A stretch of 54,650 nt of DNA, taken from assembly GCA_946407745.1 (NCBI GenBank), contig CAMJPQ010000016.1:1-54650 (forward strand). Direction: 5' to 3'. The stretch is from an uncultured Clostridia bacterium. Its GTDB lineage: Bacteria; Bacillota; Clostridia; Christensenellales; Aristaeellaceae. The notes beneath the pieces are model-generated. The model made no database searches, was not told where the DNA came from, and saw nothing but the letters and a program-made list of their open reading frames with translations. Below are positions 6,995-15,376 of this stretch, in pieces (within the stretch, counting starts at the first letter, position 1; each line of letters opens with the position of its first letter). A program made the translations under genes and the position numbers.

Positions 6995-8386
6995 ATGCCG
7001 AACATGACCCCCACCAAGCACCCGATGCCCTCGCAAGCGCCGGACGAGCGCCGGTGCAATTTCCGCGAGGTTGCCCTGGGCTATGACGAGGAGACCGCCC
7101 TGAGCGAGGCCCAGCGCTGCCTGAACTGCAAGCAGAAATTCTGCGTGGTCGGCTGCCCCGTCAGCATCGACATTCCCGCCTTCATCCGCGAGACGGCAAA
7201 GGGCAATTTTGAGGCCGCGTATCAGGTCATCAGCAAGTCCTCCTCGCTGCCGGCGGTCTGCGGGCGCGTTTGCCCCCAGGAGAGCCAGTGCGAGGGCCAG
7301 TGCATCCGCAGCAAGAAGGGCGACCCGGTCGGCATCGGCAGGCTGGAGCGCTTTGTGGCCGACTGGCACAACGAGCACGCCACCGCCCCGGCGGAAAAGC
7401 CCGCTCCCAACGGTCACCGCGTGGCTGTGATCGGCTCCGGCCCCTCCGGCCTCACCTGCGCGGGCGACCTGGCCAAGAAGGGCTATGAGGTGACCATCTT
7501 TGAGGCGCTTCACCTGGCCGGCGGCGTGCTGGTGTACGGCATTCCCGAGTTCCGCCTGCCCAAGGACATTGTCCGCAAGGAGATCGAGGGTCTGCAGCAG
7601 CTGGGCGTGAAGATGGAGACCAATGTGGTCATCGGCCGCACGCTGACCATTGATGAGCTGATGGGCGAAATGGGCTTTGAGGCGGTGTTCATCGGCAGCG
7701 GCGCCGGCCTGCCCAAGTTCATGAACATCCCCGGCGAAAACCTCAAGGGCGTATACTCCGCCAACGAGTTCCTCACGCGCATCAACCTGATGAAGGCCTA
7801 CCAGCCCGATGCCAGCACCCCCATACAGCACGGCAGGCATGTGGCTGTGGTGGGCGGCGGCAACGTGGCCATGGACGCCGCGCGCTGTGCCCGCCGCCTG
7901 GGCGCGGAGGTGACCGTGGTCTACCGCCGCACAGAGGCTGAGCTGCCCGCAAGAAAAGAAGAAGTGGAGCACGCCATGGAGGAGGGCATTGTATTCTCCT
8001 TCCTGACCAACCCGGTAGCGGTGCTCGGCAACGACCAGGGCTGGGTCAGCGGGCTGACTGTGCAGCACATGGCCCTGGGAGAGCCTGACGCCTCCGGCCG
8101 CCGCCGTCCCGTGCCGGTGGAGGGCAGCGAAGAGGATATTGAGGCGGACTGCGTCATCATGGCGCTTGGCACCAGCCCGAACCCCCTCATCAAGGCCACC
8201 ACCGAGGGTCTGGAGACCCAGAAGTGGGGCGGCATTGTGGCCGAGGAGGAAACCGGCCTGACCAGCCGCGAAAACGTGTATGCCGGCGGTGACGCCGTGA
8301 CCGGCGCGGCCACGGTCATCCTGGCCATGGGCGCAGGCAAAAAGGCCGCCGCAGCCATCGACGCGAAGCTCAGCGGCAAGGCGTGA
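6995..8386 (+). CDS. nfnB: NADH-dependent reduced ferredoxin:NADP+ oxidoreductase subunit B / GltA-like
   Basis: A 463-residue partner of nfnA, homologous to the small subunit of glutamate synthase. The N-terminal domain carries two [4Fe-4S] motifs (CLNCKQKFCVVGCP near residue 45 and CGRVCPQESQCEGQC near residue 89). Two Rossmann folds follow: VAVIGSGPSGLTCAGDLAKKG binds FAD, and VAVVGGGNVAMDAARCARRLG binds NADP(H). The final YAGGDAVTGAATVI closes the FAD site. In Nfn complexes this subunit holds the bifurcating FAD. There is no glutamine amidotransferase large subunit nearby, which argues against a glutamate synthase role. The start ATG lies one base after the nfnA stop with GGAGG inside nfnA. 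Promoter and terminator frame a two-gene operon. Confidence 0.92.
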   Translation: MPNMTPTKHPMPSQAPDERRCNFREVALGYDEETALSEAQRCLNCKQKFCVVGCPVSIDIPAFIRETAKGNFEAAYQVISKSSSLPAVCGRVCPQESQCEGQCIRSKKGDPVGIGRLERFVADWHNEHATAPAEKPAPNGHRVAVIGSGPSGLTCAGDLAKKGYEVTIFEALHLAGGVLVYGIPEFRLPKDIVRKEIEGLQQLGVKMETNVVIGRTLTIDELMGEMGFEAVFIGSGAGLPKFMNIPGENLKGVYSANEFLTRINLMKAYQPDASTPIQHGRHVAVVGGGNVAMDAARCARRLGAEVTVVYRRTEAELPARKEEVEHAMEEGIVFSFLTNPVAVLGNDQGWVSGLTVQHMALGEPDASGRRRPVPVEGSEEDIEADCVIMALGTSPNPLIKATTEGLETQKWGGIVAEEETGLTSRENVYAGGDAVTGAATVILAMGAGKKAAAAIDAKLSGKA

Positions 8387-8407
8387 ATTCCGCACTGACA
8401 AGCAGAC

Positions 8408-8440
8408 AAAAAAGAGAGGGCTGAATTGCTCTCTCTTTTT
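8408..8440. terminator. Bidirectional terminator between nfnB and the minus-strand operon
   Basis: AAAAAGAGAG and CTCTCTTTTT arms flank a short loop, giving a T-run on both strands. It lies 22 bp past nfnB and 62 bp past the gtrA-like stop. Confidence 0.85.
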
Positions 8441-8501
8441 GACTGCCCCGGCTTCTCCGGGCGGTGCCTCGCGTGAATCCCTCCACCGCAGGCGGCGGCG
8501 G

Positions 8502-8927
8502 TCACTGTCCCTTCTTCAGCAGCTTCTTCTTGGTAAAGAAGTTCCACACCATCACCAGCAGGGTGGACAGCGCCTTGTTGACGTGGTACATCTGCACCGG
8601 GAAGGACAGGAGGGTAAACAGCACCGTTTCCTCCCCCAGCCACTGCCGGAAAAGATACATGAACAGCTGGTTCAGCAGCGCGCCCATGATGCTGGTGAGC
8701 AAGAAGCCCGCCTTGGCGGCGCTGCCCTGCCTGTCCGCGCCCTCAAAGACCCACTTTGCGCACAGCAGATAGTTCACCGCCACCGAGCAGAGAAAGGCGA
8801 TGGGGGTGGCGATCATCGTATCCACGCCCAGCGCGCCGTGCAGCAGCGTCAGCACCGCCAGCTCAATCAGGAAGCCCACGCCGCCCGCCACGGCAAAGCG
8901 GAGCACCTCCTTCAGTTTCTTGGACAT
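8502..8927 (-). CDS. GtrA-family membrane protein
   Basis: A 141-residue protein with four predicted membrane helices (residues about 9-30, 38-58, 75-98, 112-135) and a Lys-rich C-terminus KKKLLKKGQ. FAVAGGVGFLIELAVL and VAVNYLLCAKWVFEG are hallmark GtrA segments. GtrA proteins are thought to flip or handle polyprenyl-linked sugars for cell-surface glycosylation. ATG 8925-8927 with GGAG upstream gives the usual family length; longer upstream reading overlaps the preceding gene. It is the last gene of the minus-strand operon and ends before the bidirectional terminator. Confidence 0.88.
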   Translation of the reverse strand: MSKKLKEVLRFAVAGGVGFLIELAVLTLLHGALGVDTMIATPIAFLCSVAVNYLLCAKWVFEGADRQGSAAKAGFLLTSIMGALLNQLFMYLFRQWLGEETVLFTLLSFPVQMYHVNKALSTLLVMVWNFFTKKKLLKKGQ

Positions 8928-8938
8928 TTGTTTCTCCT

Positions 8939-9586
8939 TCACATCCCTGACGCGCAGGGTCTTTGAAAATCGCACTTTCCGCGCAGGGCGCAGAAGGCGC
9001 AGCCGCGAACCCTCGCCGGCTGGGGCGTGTCCGCCACACCGATCAGGGCCGTCACGCTCTTCATCGGTGTCAGCAGGCAGGAGGAAGTGACCTGCACACC
9101 GAGCCTGCGGGAGGCATCCGCGGCGGTGAGCAGCGCTATCTGCAGTGTCAGCGGCAGGTCCCCGTAGCCGGGGCTGAACCGGTCTGTAAGGCAGCGCCCT
9201 GGCAGATGCGCCTTCATGTCCCGCTCCGCCGCGTCGCATCCCTCCTCCACCAGGGCGGAGGCGCAGGCGTCCATCAGCGCGGCGCGGGCCATGTCCCGGG
9301 CCTGCTCGGTGGAGAGCAGCCGGTCAAAGGCCGTGCCCAGGGTGCATACCAGCACCGCGGCATGCGTGCAGTCCCGCAGCATTTTCTCCGCCATGCCGCC
9401 GCTGAGCGCGGGGCCGCCATCCAGCATCAGGCTGCTTTCCAGCCTGACAAGCGGAAACAGCCGCCAGTGGAATCGCAGCGGACATTTTTCCCGCAGGAAG
9501 GCGAGCATGGCCTCCGCCTTTTCGGTCCATTCCCTGTCCGGCTCCCGGATACCCAGGTAGCGCAGGGCCTCTGTGGCGGTGCTCAT
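8939..9586 (-). CDS. Stand-alone MetH activation-domain protein
   Basis: A 215-residue soluble protein resembling the S-adenosylmethionine-binding activation domain of cobalamin-dependent methionine synthase. In many Firmicutes this is split off as its own gene and reactivates oxidised B12 on MetH. The signature DRFSPGYGDLPLTLQ around residue 136 matches the activation-domain SAM site, and the C-terminal GCAFCALRGKCDF provides three cysteines typical of the stand-alone form. ATG 9584-9586 overlaps the upstream HAD stop (ATGA), indicating coupled translation. No metH is in this window, so its partner must be elsewhere. Confidence 0.82.
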   Translation of the reverse strand: MSTATEALRYLGIREPDREWTEKAEAMLAFLREKCPLRFHWRLFPLVRLESSLMLDGGPALSGGMAEKMLRDCTHAAVLVCTLGTAFDRLLSTEQARDMARAALMDACASALVEEGCDAAERDMKAHLPGRCLTDRFSPGYGDLPLTLQIALLTAADASRRLGVQVTSSCLLTPMKSVTALIGVADTPQPARVRGCAFCALRGKCDFQRPCASGM

Positions 9587-10248
9587 GCCATACCTCCGAA
9601 GAGGAAGCTTTCCAGCGTCTCCGGCTGCTCAAAGTACAATCGGCAGTCCGCGCGCATGCTGGCGCGGATGACCGGTATCTCATGGCTCCACATGGCAGCG
9701 GCAAAATCCACTCCGGCAGTCTCTGCCATCTCCCGGCCCGGGCGCAGGTCGTCCACCATCAGCAGCTCCTGCGGCTGCAGGCGGAAGGTGCGCATAATCT
9801 CCTCCAGCGGCCATGGATGGGGCTTCCGCCGCTCGCGCGGCTGTTCCCAGCCGAATACAATGTCCGGCTCGGGAAGGCCGTTTTCCCTGTAGTCCCGCAG
9901 GATGCCGTCCCGCATGGAGTGGGACACCACGCACACCAGCCCGCCTTCCTCCTTCTGACGGCGGATGATGCGCCCCACGCCGGGGTACACCTTAGGCACA
10001 TGCGTGCGCACCCAGCCCTGCCATATCTCAAACTCGCGGTCAAACTCCTCCGCGGTGAAGCCCAGCTCCCGCTCGCACCAGGGCAAAAAGCCCGGGTCAT
10101 AGTTCAGCAGGAAGTATTCCTCCAGCGTGACCGTGCGGTCCGGGCGCAGCTGCCGCAGCGCGTCCAAAAAGGCCGGATAGTGTATCACGGCCGTTGAGTT
10201 GACCACCGTGTCGTCATGGTCCAGTACAAGGCAGCGGTATTTCAGCAT
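9583..10248 (-). CDS. HAD-superfamily phosphatase
   Basis: A 221-residue HAD hydrolase with all four motifs visible: motif I LVLDHDDTVVNS (nucleophile Asp about residue 10), motif II VVSHS, motif III around RKPHPWP (Lys), and motif IV MVDDLRPG with metal-binding Asp pair. An alpha-helical cap lies between motifs I and II, as in phosphoglycolate phosphatase/beta-PGM types. The substrate is not predictable. ATG 10246-10248 has GGAGG only 3 bp upstream, an unusually short spacing, just after the intercistronic hairpin at 10264-10302. It overlaps the next gene by 4 bp. Confidence 0.88.
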   Translation of the reverse strand: MLKYRCLVLDHDDTVVNSTAVIHYPAFLDALRQLRPDRTVTLEEYFLLNYDPGFLPWCERELGFTAEEFDREFEIWQGWVRTHVPKVYPGVGRIIRRQKEEGGLVCVVSHSMRDGILRDYRENGLPEPDIVFGWEQPRERRKPHPWPLEEIMRTFRLQPQELLMVDDLRPGREMAETAGVDFAAAMWSHEIPVIRASMRADCRLYFEQPETLESFLFGGMA

Positions 10249-10263
10249 GTTCCTCCAAAGAAG

Positions 10264-10302
10264 ACAGGGAAGCCGTCTCCCCGCAGGGAGCCGCTTCCCT
10301 GT
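10264..10302 (-). terminator. Intercistronic hairpin between DUF362 gene and HAD gene
   Basis: A 10-bp arm ACAGGGAAGC / GCTTCCCTGT (10264-10273 with 10293-10302) encloses a second GGAG/CTCC stem. The reverse-strand tail is CTTCTTTGG, a poor U-tract, so it may be a partial terminator or an RNA-processing/stability hairpin. Confidence 0.5.
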
Positions 10303-10311
10303 GCGGCATGA

Positions 10312-11205
10312 TCAGTCAATCGATACAAGCTCGTAGTCGCGTCCGCCCACGCCCAGCTGCGCGGCGGCCTCCACCGTGTGGATGCCGTGGCGGGAGTTCA
10401 TGCGCTCAATCAGCGCGGCCTTTCCAGGATCCGGAGAATTGATCACCGCGTCGTAGCACGCCTGGTCCAGCGCCACCGGGTCCGTGGAGGCGAAGATGCC
10501 CAGGTCCGCCATCTCGGGCTCGGCGGGGTGGGAGTCACAGTCGCAGTCCACCGACAGCCGATTGGCCACGGAGATGTAGAGCATGGAATCCTTGCCCTTG
10601 TTCGTGTGCATGTAATCCAGCACGCCCTTGCACGCGTCCGCCATGGATTCCAGGAAGTCGTCCTGTGCGGGTGCGTGGGTGGTCCAGCAGGTCACGCTGG
10701 AGGTCGTGGTGCCGGCGGAATGGATGTACGCCTTGCCGCTCGTGGAGGCAATGCCGATCGCGATGTTCTTCAGCGCGCCGCCGAAGCCGCCCATCACATG
10801 GCCCTTGAAGTGGGAGAGGATGAGCAGGGAGTCATAATTCTTCAGGTGCTCGCCCACGATGTCGCGGTCCAGGTGGAAGCCGCCATTGATCGGCAGGTCA
10901 AACTCACCGGACTCGTCCATCAGGTCCACCGGGGCGATGGTTTTGAAGCCGTGCTCCTCGATGGCCTTCCAGTGCAGCTTGGGGTCCTGGCGCCCGCCGC
11001 CGTAGGCGGTGCAGCATTCCACAATGGTGCCGTTCAGCTTCTTCACCAGGCTGCCGATCAGCTCCGGGTGCAGGTAATTGTTGCCGCCTGGCTCGCCGGT
11101 GGAAATCTTCACGCCCACCTTGCCCTTCAGCTCCGTCCCCAGGGCTTCGTAGATCTTCACGAGTGATTCAGGGGTGATTTCCCTGGTAAAATAAACCTTT
11201 GCCAT
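10312..11205 (-). CDS. DUF362-domain protein
   Basis: A 297-residue protein of the DUF362 family, marked by HFKGHVMGGFGGALKNIAIG in the middle and VKISTGEPGG near the N-terminus. DUF362 proteins often carry ferredoxin domains; here no CxxCxxC cluster follows, although scattered cysteines (ECCTAYGGG; DCDCDSH) are present. The molecular function is unknown. The start is ATG 11203-11205, 8 bp after AAAGGAG; a GTG at 11223 would overlap the rpe stop and lacks its own site. It is translated right after rpe (14 bp gap), so it is operonic, with a hairpin at its 3' end. Confidence 0.85.
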   Translation of the reverse strand: MAKVYFTREITPESLVKIYEALGTELKGKVGVKISTGEPGGNNYLHPELIGSLVKKLNGTIVECCTAYGGGRQDPKLHWKAIEEHGFKTIAPVDLMDESGEFDLPINGGFHLDRDIVGEHLKNYDSLLILSHFKGHVMGGFGGALKNIAIGIASTSGKAYIHSAGTTTSSVTCWTTHAPAQDDFLESMADACKGVLDYMHTNKGKDSMLYISVANRLSVDCDCDSHPAEPEMADLGIFASTDPVALDQACYDAVINSPDPGKAALIERMNSRHGIHTVEAAAQLGVGGRDYELVSID

Positions 11206-11219
11206 TGCAGATGCTCCTT

Positions 11220-11855
11220 TCACAGCAGATGGAATTCCTCAATGTCCTTCCCGGGATCCGGGGAGAGAAACAGCGCCGTGCCCATCACGGCAATGTCCAG
11301 CGTGTGGTGCGCCATCAGTGGCAGGTTGGTGCGCCGCAGCCCGCCGTCCGCCTCAATCAGGCCCTTCCAGCCCATGGCGCGCAGGTCGTCCAGCTTCTGC
11401 GGCATGGCGGTATTGAAGGGCTGCCCTCCGAAGCCGGGCTCCACCGTCATCACCAGCACCAGGTCACAGGCGTCCAGCAGCGGCTGGATCTGCGCGGCGG
11501 GTGTGGCCGGCTTCAGTGCCAGCCCCGCGCTGCAGCCCAGCGAGCGGATGGCGCGCAGGCAATGGCCCGGTGAGCCGGGTATCTCCGCGTGCACGGTGAT
11601 GCCCCAGGCGCCCGCCTCCGCAAAATGGCCGATGTAGCTCTCCGGGTTGTCCATCATCAGGTGAACATCCAGCCGCAGTTGCGGAAAGGCGCTGTGCAGC
11701 TGCCTGACAACCGACGGGCCAAAGGACATGTTGGGCACAAAGTGCGCGTCCATCACATCCACGTGCAGCAGGTCACAGCCGGCCTCGACCATCCGCTGCA
11801 CCTCGTCGCCAAGGTGAAGCTGGTCGGCCGCGAGTATCGAAGGAGCTATTTGCAT
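11220..11855 (-). CDS. rpe: Ribulose-phosphate 3-epimerase family protein
   Basis: A 211-residue TIM-barrel enzyme interconverting ribulose-5-phosphate and xylulose-5-phosphate. Metal/catalytic motifs are in place: SILAAD at the start, HVDVMDAHFVPNMSFGP, DVHLMM, VEPGFGGQPF and IEADGG. The family's usual MTVNPGFGGQ and ALNPATP are here MTVEPGFGGQ and ALKPATP, so a related sugar-phosphate epimerase (for example allulose-6-phosphate) is possible. ATG 11853-11855 has GAGGTG 4 bp upstream. It lies 52 bp downstream of the mbl-like gene without a clear terminator, so co-transcription is likely. Confidence 0.88.
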   Translation of the reverse strand: MQIAPSILAADQLHLGDEVQRMVEAGCDLLHVDVMDAHFVPNMSFGPSVVRQLHSAFPQLRLDVHLMMDNPESYIGHFAEAGAWGITVHAEIPGSPGHCLRAIRSLGCSAGLALKPATPAAQIQPLLDACDLVLVMTVEPGFGGQPFNTAMPQKLDDLRAMGWKGLIEADGGLRRTNLPLMAHHTLDIAVMGTALFLSPDPGKDIEEFHLL

Positions 11856-11907
11856 GTCGCACCTCGAATAAAAATGATGGTTTTGCCTGTACTCCGGCTG
11901 CGGCCGG

Positions 11908-12945
11908 TTATCCCCTCAGGCGCTTTCTGCGGCCCTCGGCCGGGTTTTCGCGCAGTAGGCTGCCGTTTTCCAGAATGCGGGCACAGCCCATCACCACACT
12001 GGTCTGCGGATCCTCCGCCACACCGCAGGGGATGTTCAGCGCCTGGTACACCGCCTCCGCCAGGCCGGTCAGCGCCGCGGCGCCGCCGGTCAGCACAATG
12101 CCGTCCTCAAACACGTCGGAGGCCAGCTGGGGCGGCGTGTGTTCAATCACGCCCTGTATGGCCTCGATCAGCTCCGCCACCGGCTCCTTGATGGCCTCGT
12201 AGACCTCCATGGTGGTGATTTCCTGCGTCTTGGGCAGGCCGGAGATGAGGCTGCGGCCCGTCACATCGGCGGAAACCTCGGCCAGCTCCCCTGTGGGCAG
12301 CGCCGCGCTGCCAATGTTGATCTTGATCTCCTCCGCCGTCAGGTCGCCGATGAGCAGGTTATGCTTCTTGCGGATATAGCGGATGATGGCATCGTCAAAA
12401 TAGTCGCCGCCGATGGGCACACAGGTGGCCACCACAATCTCGTTCATGGCCAGCACCGCGATGTCCGTCGCGCCGGCGCCCATGTCCACGATCAGGCTGC
12501 CGTAGGGTTCCGAAAAGGGGATGCCCACGCCCAGGGCCGCCGCGATGGGGCGGTCGATCATCTGGGTGCGGCGCATGTGCGCGTCGAACATGATGGAGGA
12601 AATGGAGCGGCGCTCCGTTTCACTGACGCCGGTGGGCACAGACAGCACGCAGCGCGGGCGCGCCAGCCAGTGCCTGCCCACCACGGTGCGCAGAAAGCTC
12701 TGCAGCATGGTGCTGGCCAGGGTAAAATCGCTGAGGCTGCCCGTGCGGAACGGCCTCACCGCCTGCACATTGCCCGGCGTGCGGCCAACCAGGCGGTTGG
12801 CCTCGCTGCCGATGGCCAGCACCTTATCGGTGTCCCTGTCCACCGCCACCACTGCGGGCTCACGCAGCACAATGCCCTTTCCCTGCATATAGATCAGCAC
12901 ATTGGATGTGCCAATGTCCATGCTGATGTCCTGCGATTGCGCCAT
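11908..12945 (-). CDS. MreB/Mbl-family actin-like protein (second paralogue)
   Basis: A 345-residue actin-fold protein that polymerises along the inner membrane to guide wall synthesis. The phosphate-1 loop DIGTSNVLIY, phosphate-2 loop VDMGAGATDIAV and the adenosine segment VLTGGAAALTGL are intact. It is the second such gene in the window (the other is mreB at 26566) and is unlinked to mreCD, as with Bacillus mbl. The end is basic (RRKRLRG). The start is ATG 12943-12945, 8 bp after GGAGG. Promoter TTGCGC-17-TATACT lies just upstream and an ATACTA/TAGTAT inverted repeat overlaps the -10. It heads the operon leading to rpe. Confidence 0.9.
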   Translation of the reverse strand: MAQSQDISMDIGTSNVLIYMQGKGIVLREPAVVAVDRDTDKVLAIGSEANRLVGRTPGNVQAVRPFRTGSLSDFTLASTMLQSFLRTVVGRHWLARPRCVLSVPTGVSETERRSISSIMFDAHMRRTQMIDRPIAAALGVGIPFSEPYGSLIVDMGAGATDIAVLAMNEIVVATCVPIGGDYFDDAIIRYIRKKHNLLIGDLTAEEIKINIGSAALPTGELAEVSADVTGRSLISGLPKTQEITTMEVYEAIKEPVAELIEAIQGVIEHTPPQLASDVFEDGIVLTGGAAALTGLAEAVYQALNIPCGVAEDPQTSVVMGCARILENGSLLRENPAEGRRKRLRG

Positions 12946-12981
12946 ACATTCATCCTCCATCCGGGGCAAAAATACTATTTT

Positions 12982-13010
12982 AGTATAGCATCTTTGCCGT
13001 GCCAGCGCAA
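12982..13010 (-). promoter_or_regulatory. Promoter of the mbl-like gene
   Basis: Reverse-strand TTGCGC (13005-13010), 17-bp spacer, TATACT (12982-12987). An inverted repeat ATACTA-TTT-TAGTAT at 12972-12986 overlaps the -10 and start region and could be an operator. Confidence 0.65.
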
Positions 13011-13037
13011 GGACGGAAAAGCAACAGCAGGGGGCAG

Positions 13038-14510
13038 TCAGGCCTCCGATGCGTTTTTCTCCACGTCCCGCGACCTTCTCCGTCCGAGCACCGCCACGGC
13101 TGCAGCCAGCACCGCGAAGGGCAGCGCCACAGCCAGCGCCGTGCCGGAAGCGACCGAGCGGGCGGAAAGCTGCGGGCGAAGGGCCGGTTTGGCCACAATG
13201 CTCATGTCTACAGGCTCGGTGTTCAGCAGGTATTCAAAGCAGCGCACCAGGAACTCGGCCGTATTGGTCATGCTGTACACCTCCGATGAGGTCAGCATGG
13301 AGGAGCAGCCCAGCATCACCGCACGGGTCATATAGCCCTCCTCCGTCAGGCGGGAGGCCATCAGCCCCAGCGCAAAGGGGCCTTCCTCATCGCCGCCCTG
13401 GCGCTCGATGGTGTCCTTTCCATCCGTCAGCAGGCGGAGATAGGCCTTCTCTCCGCTGGTCAGCAGCGCCTGCACATTCAGGTTTTTATCCTGCTCCAGC
13501 GGCATGGCGAAGCCCCTGCTGCCGGCCATCAGAAGGGTGTTGCTGTTCCCTTCCACCAGCGAGGAAGTAATCTCCGTATTCTGCATCACAGGCAGCAGAT
13601 ACAAGCGGTTTCCGCTGTAATATGTGTTCTTCTCGTCGGCGGAGGCGATCACAACGCCCTCCTTCGGCACAAAGCCATAGCTGCGCCACAGCGCCAGCCA
13701 GTTGGGCATGGCGGCGACCGGGTCGGTAAAATCACAGGTGAACAGCACGCTTCCGCCTTTTGACGTGAAGGCCGTCAGCCTGTCCAGCTCGTCCGCCGTC
13801 AGGTCCCGCGTGGGAGACAGCACCAGCAGCAGGTCCTCCGGCGTGAGCTCCACCTCGATGCTGCTGAGGGTGAAATAGTGCACCTCATAGCTGTTGGCCT
13901 CCAGCAGGGAGGCGAGCACAGCGGTGCCGTCCGCGTCCAGCTCTCCCTGCCCCTGCAGTATCATGGCACGGGACAGCCGGTCCTGACTCACATAGCGGAT
14001 GGCGGAGGTCAGCGCCCGCTCGTAGGTGTAGCCCGCCTCCTCCAGGTAGCCCGTATCCTGGTTGAAGCTGAGGCTCACAAAGGAGGAGGGCGACAGCACT
14101 TTGAAGCGCCCGGTCTGCTCACAGGAGACGATCAGCGAGTCGGAGGCGATTGCCCCATCTGAGGTGGATGAGCGGAAGCGCTGCAGCAGGGCGGGGTTCA
14201 GGCTGATGTCCGTTTTTTCCCATGTGAGGTAAGAGCAGTGGGCAGCATAGCGGTTCAAAAGCTCCATCAGTGGCTGGTCCTCATCTCCGCGGTTGTACAG
14301 GGCGTAGATGTGCACCGGCTTGTCCACCTGAGCCAGCACCGCCTCGGTGGCCTGCGAGGTGGTGGTCAGCGCGTTGAAGGAGAGATCCCTGCGCCAGCCG
14401 TGGCGCATTTCCAACCGTCCCACGGCGATGTTGAGCGCCACCAGCACCGCCAGGAAAAGGGCCAGCAGGCTCCAGCCCCACAGCTTTCCGCGCAGTCGCA
14501 GGTTCTTCAT
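13038..14510 (-). CDS. GldG-like ABC-associated membrane protein
   Basis: A 490-residue protein with one N-terminal membrane helix (about 12-30), a large extracytoplasmic region and one C-terminal helix (about 455-475) followed by a charged tail. The layout and segments such as NALTTTSQATEAVLAQVDKPV (inside the first 65 residues) fit the GldG / DUF4350-like family that accompanies ABC-2 exporters; DLSFNALT followed by TSQATEAVL resembles the 'sleRYSLSDQT' entry seen in GldG. Function in Firmicutes is unclear. Its ATG overlaps the permease stop (14507-14510). No ATPase gene is adjacent. Confidence 0.75.
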   Translation of the reverse strand: MKNLRLRGKLWGWSLLALFLAVLVALNIAVGRLEMRHGWRRDLSFNALTTTSQATEAVLAQVDKPVHIYALYNRGDEDQPLMELLNRYAAHCSYLTWEKTDISLNPALLQRFRSSTSDGAIASDSLIVSCEQTGRFKVLSPSSFVSLSFNQDTGYLEEAGYTYERALTSAIRYVSQDRLSRAMILQGQGELDADGTAVLASLLEANSYEVHYFTLSSIEVELTPEDLLLVLSPTRDLTADELDRLTAFTSKGGSVLFTCDFTDPVAAMPNWLALWRSYGFVPKEGVVIASADEKNTYYSGNRLYLLPVMQNTEITSSLVEGNSNTLLMAGSRGFAMPLEQDKNLNVQALLTSGEKAYLRLLTDGKDTIERQGGDEEGPFALGLMASRLTEEGYMTRAVMLGCSSMLTSSEVYSMTNTAEFLVRCFEYLLNTEPVDMSIVAKPALRPQLSARSVASGTALAVALPFAVLAAAVAVLGRRRSRDVEKNASEA

Positions 14511-15211
14511 CGGCCATACCTCCTTCTGTCCATCACAAAGATCGTCAGGGCGAGGAAGGCCGCCGCAAAGGAGAGGTCATACAGTACCGAGGCGTAGGAA
14601 AGCTGCCCCATGAGGAAGGGCTCATTGCGGGAGTAGAGGGAGAGGAAGCTCAGCGCGCGCTCCAGCCACTGCGGCGCCGCGGAAGCCAGCAGGTCCATCA
14701 TCCACACCGCCAGGTTGGCCCCGAAGGACAGCACCGCCGCGGTGACCGGGCTTTTGCACAGCCCGGAGAGGAACAGGTCCAGCGCAATGAAGGCGCAGCC
14801 CTGCAGGATGAAGCCCGCGTAGCCTACTGCCGCCTCTCCCGCGTACACCGCGCCGTAAGCCGCGATGACCGCCACATACACCAGCGTCAGCGCCACGGTG
14901 AGCAGCATCACGCACACCGCTGCCAGATACTTGCCCAGCACAATGCCGGTGAGCGAGACCGGACTGGAAAGCAGCAGCGTATCCGTGCCCATGCGGCGCT
15001 CCTCCGCCAGCAGGCGCATGGTCAGCACCGGCGACAGCAGCATCCACAGGTAACTCAGCTGCCCCAAAAAGGTCAGCAGATCCGAAGAACGCTGCTGCAG
15101 TATGCTCAGGCAGAACATGACTGTGGACAGCGCAAGAAACACCCCCATGAACACATAGCCCACGGCAGTGTGAAAGAAAGCCGCCATTTCGCGGCGGAAG
15201 ATCGAAAGCAA
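14507..15211 (-). CDS. ABC-2 type permease, GldF-like
   Basis: A 234-residue integral membrane protein with six predicted helices. The N-terminus LSIFRREMAAFFHTAVGYVF is the classic ABC-2/GldF start (amphipathic helix, then helix 1), and LLSPVLTMRLLAEERRMGT in the middle is the conserved coupling segment followed by DTLLLSSPVS. The TTG at 15209-15211 is chosen, six bases after GGAGGG, because it gives the family start; the frame is open upstream. It normally needs a GldA-type ATPase, which is absent here: upstream lies a 0.6-kb non-coding repeat region. The ATPase must be supplied in trans, or the pair is an orphan. Confidence 0.85.
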   Translation of the reverse strand: MLSIFRREMAAFFHTAVGYVFMGVFLALSTVMFCLSILQQRSSDLLTFLGQLSYLWMLLSPVLTMRLLAEERRMGTDTLLLSSPVSLTGIVLGKYLAAVCVMLLTVALTLVYVAVIAAYGAVYAGEAAVGYAGFILQGCAFIALDLFLSGLCKSPVTAAVLSFGANLAVWMMDLLASAAPQWLERALSFLSLYSRNEPFLMGQLSYASVLYDLSFAAAFLALTIFVMDRRRYGR

Positions 15212-15376
15212 GGGAACCCTCCTGCCGGCAGCGCCCGCGCGCCGCCATAGCCTAATGATCTGCCCCGGCACAGCCGCCGGGGCTCAAAACAAGTATAGTC
15301 ATCTTCCCCTTTCAAAGCAATAAGCCCCGCCGCCGCGAATTGTAAAATGATTGTGAATTGTGACACATACCGGCTT

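Noticed and set aside
9583-12945. Treating the metH-activation, HAD, DUF362 and rpe genes as a dedicated novel pathway
   Set aside because: They look like a loosely linked housekeeping operon; no shared substrate can be argued from sequence.
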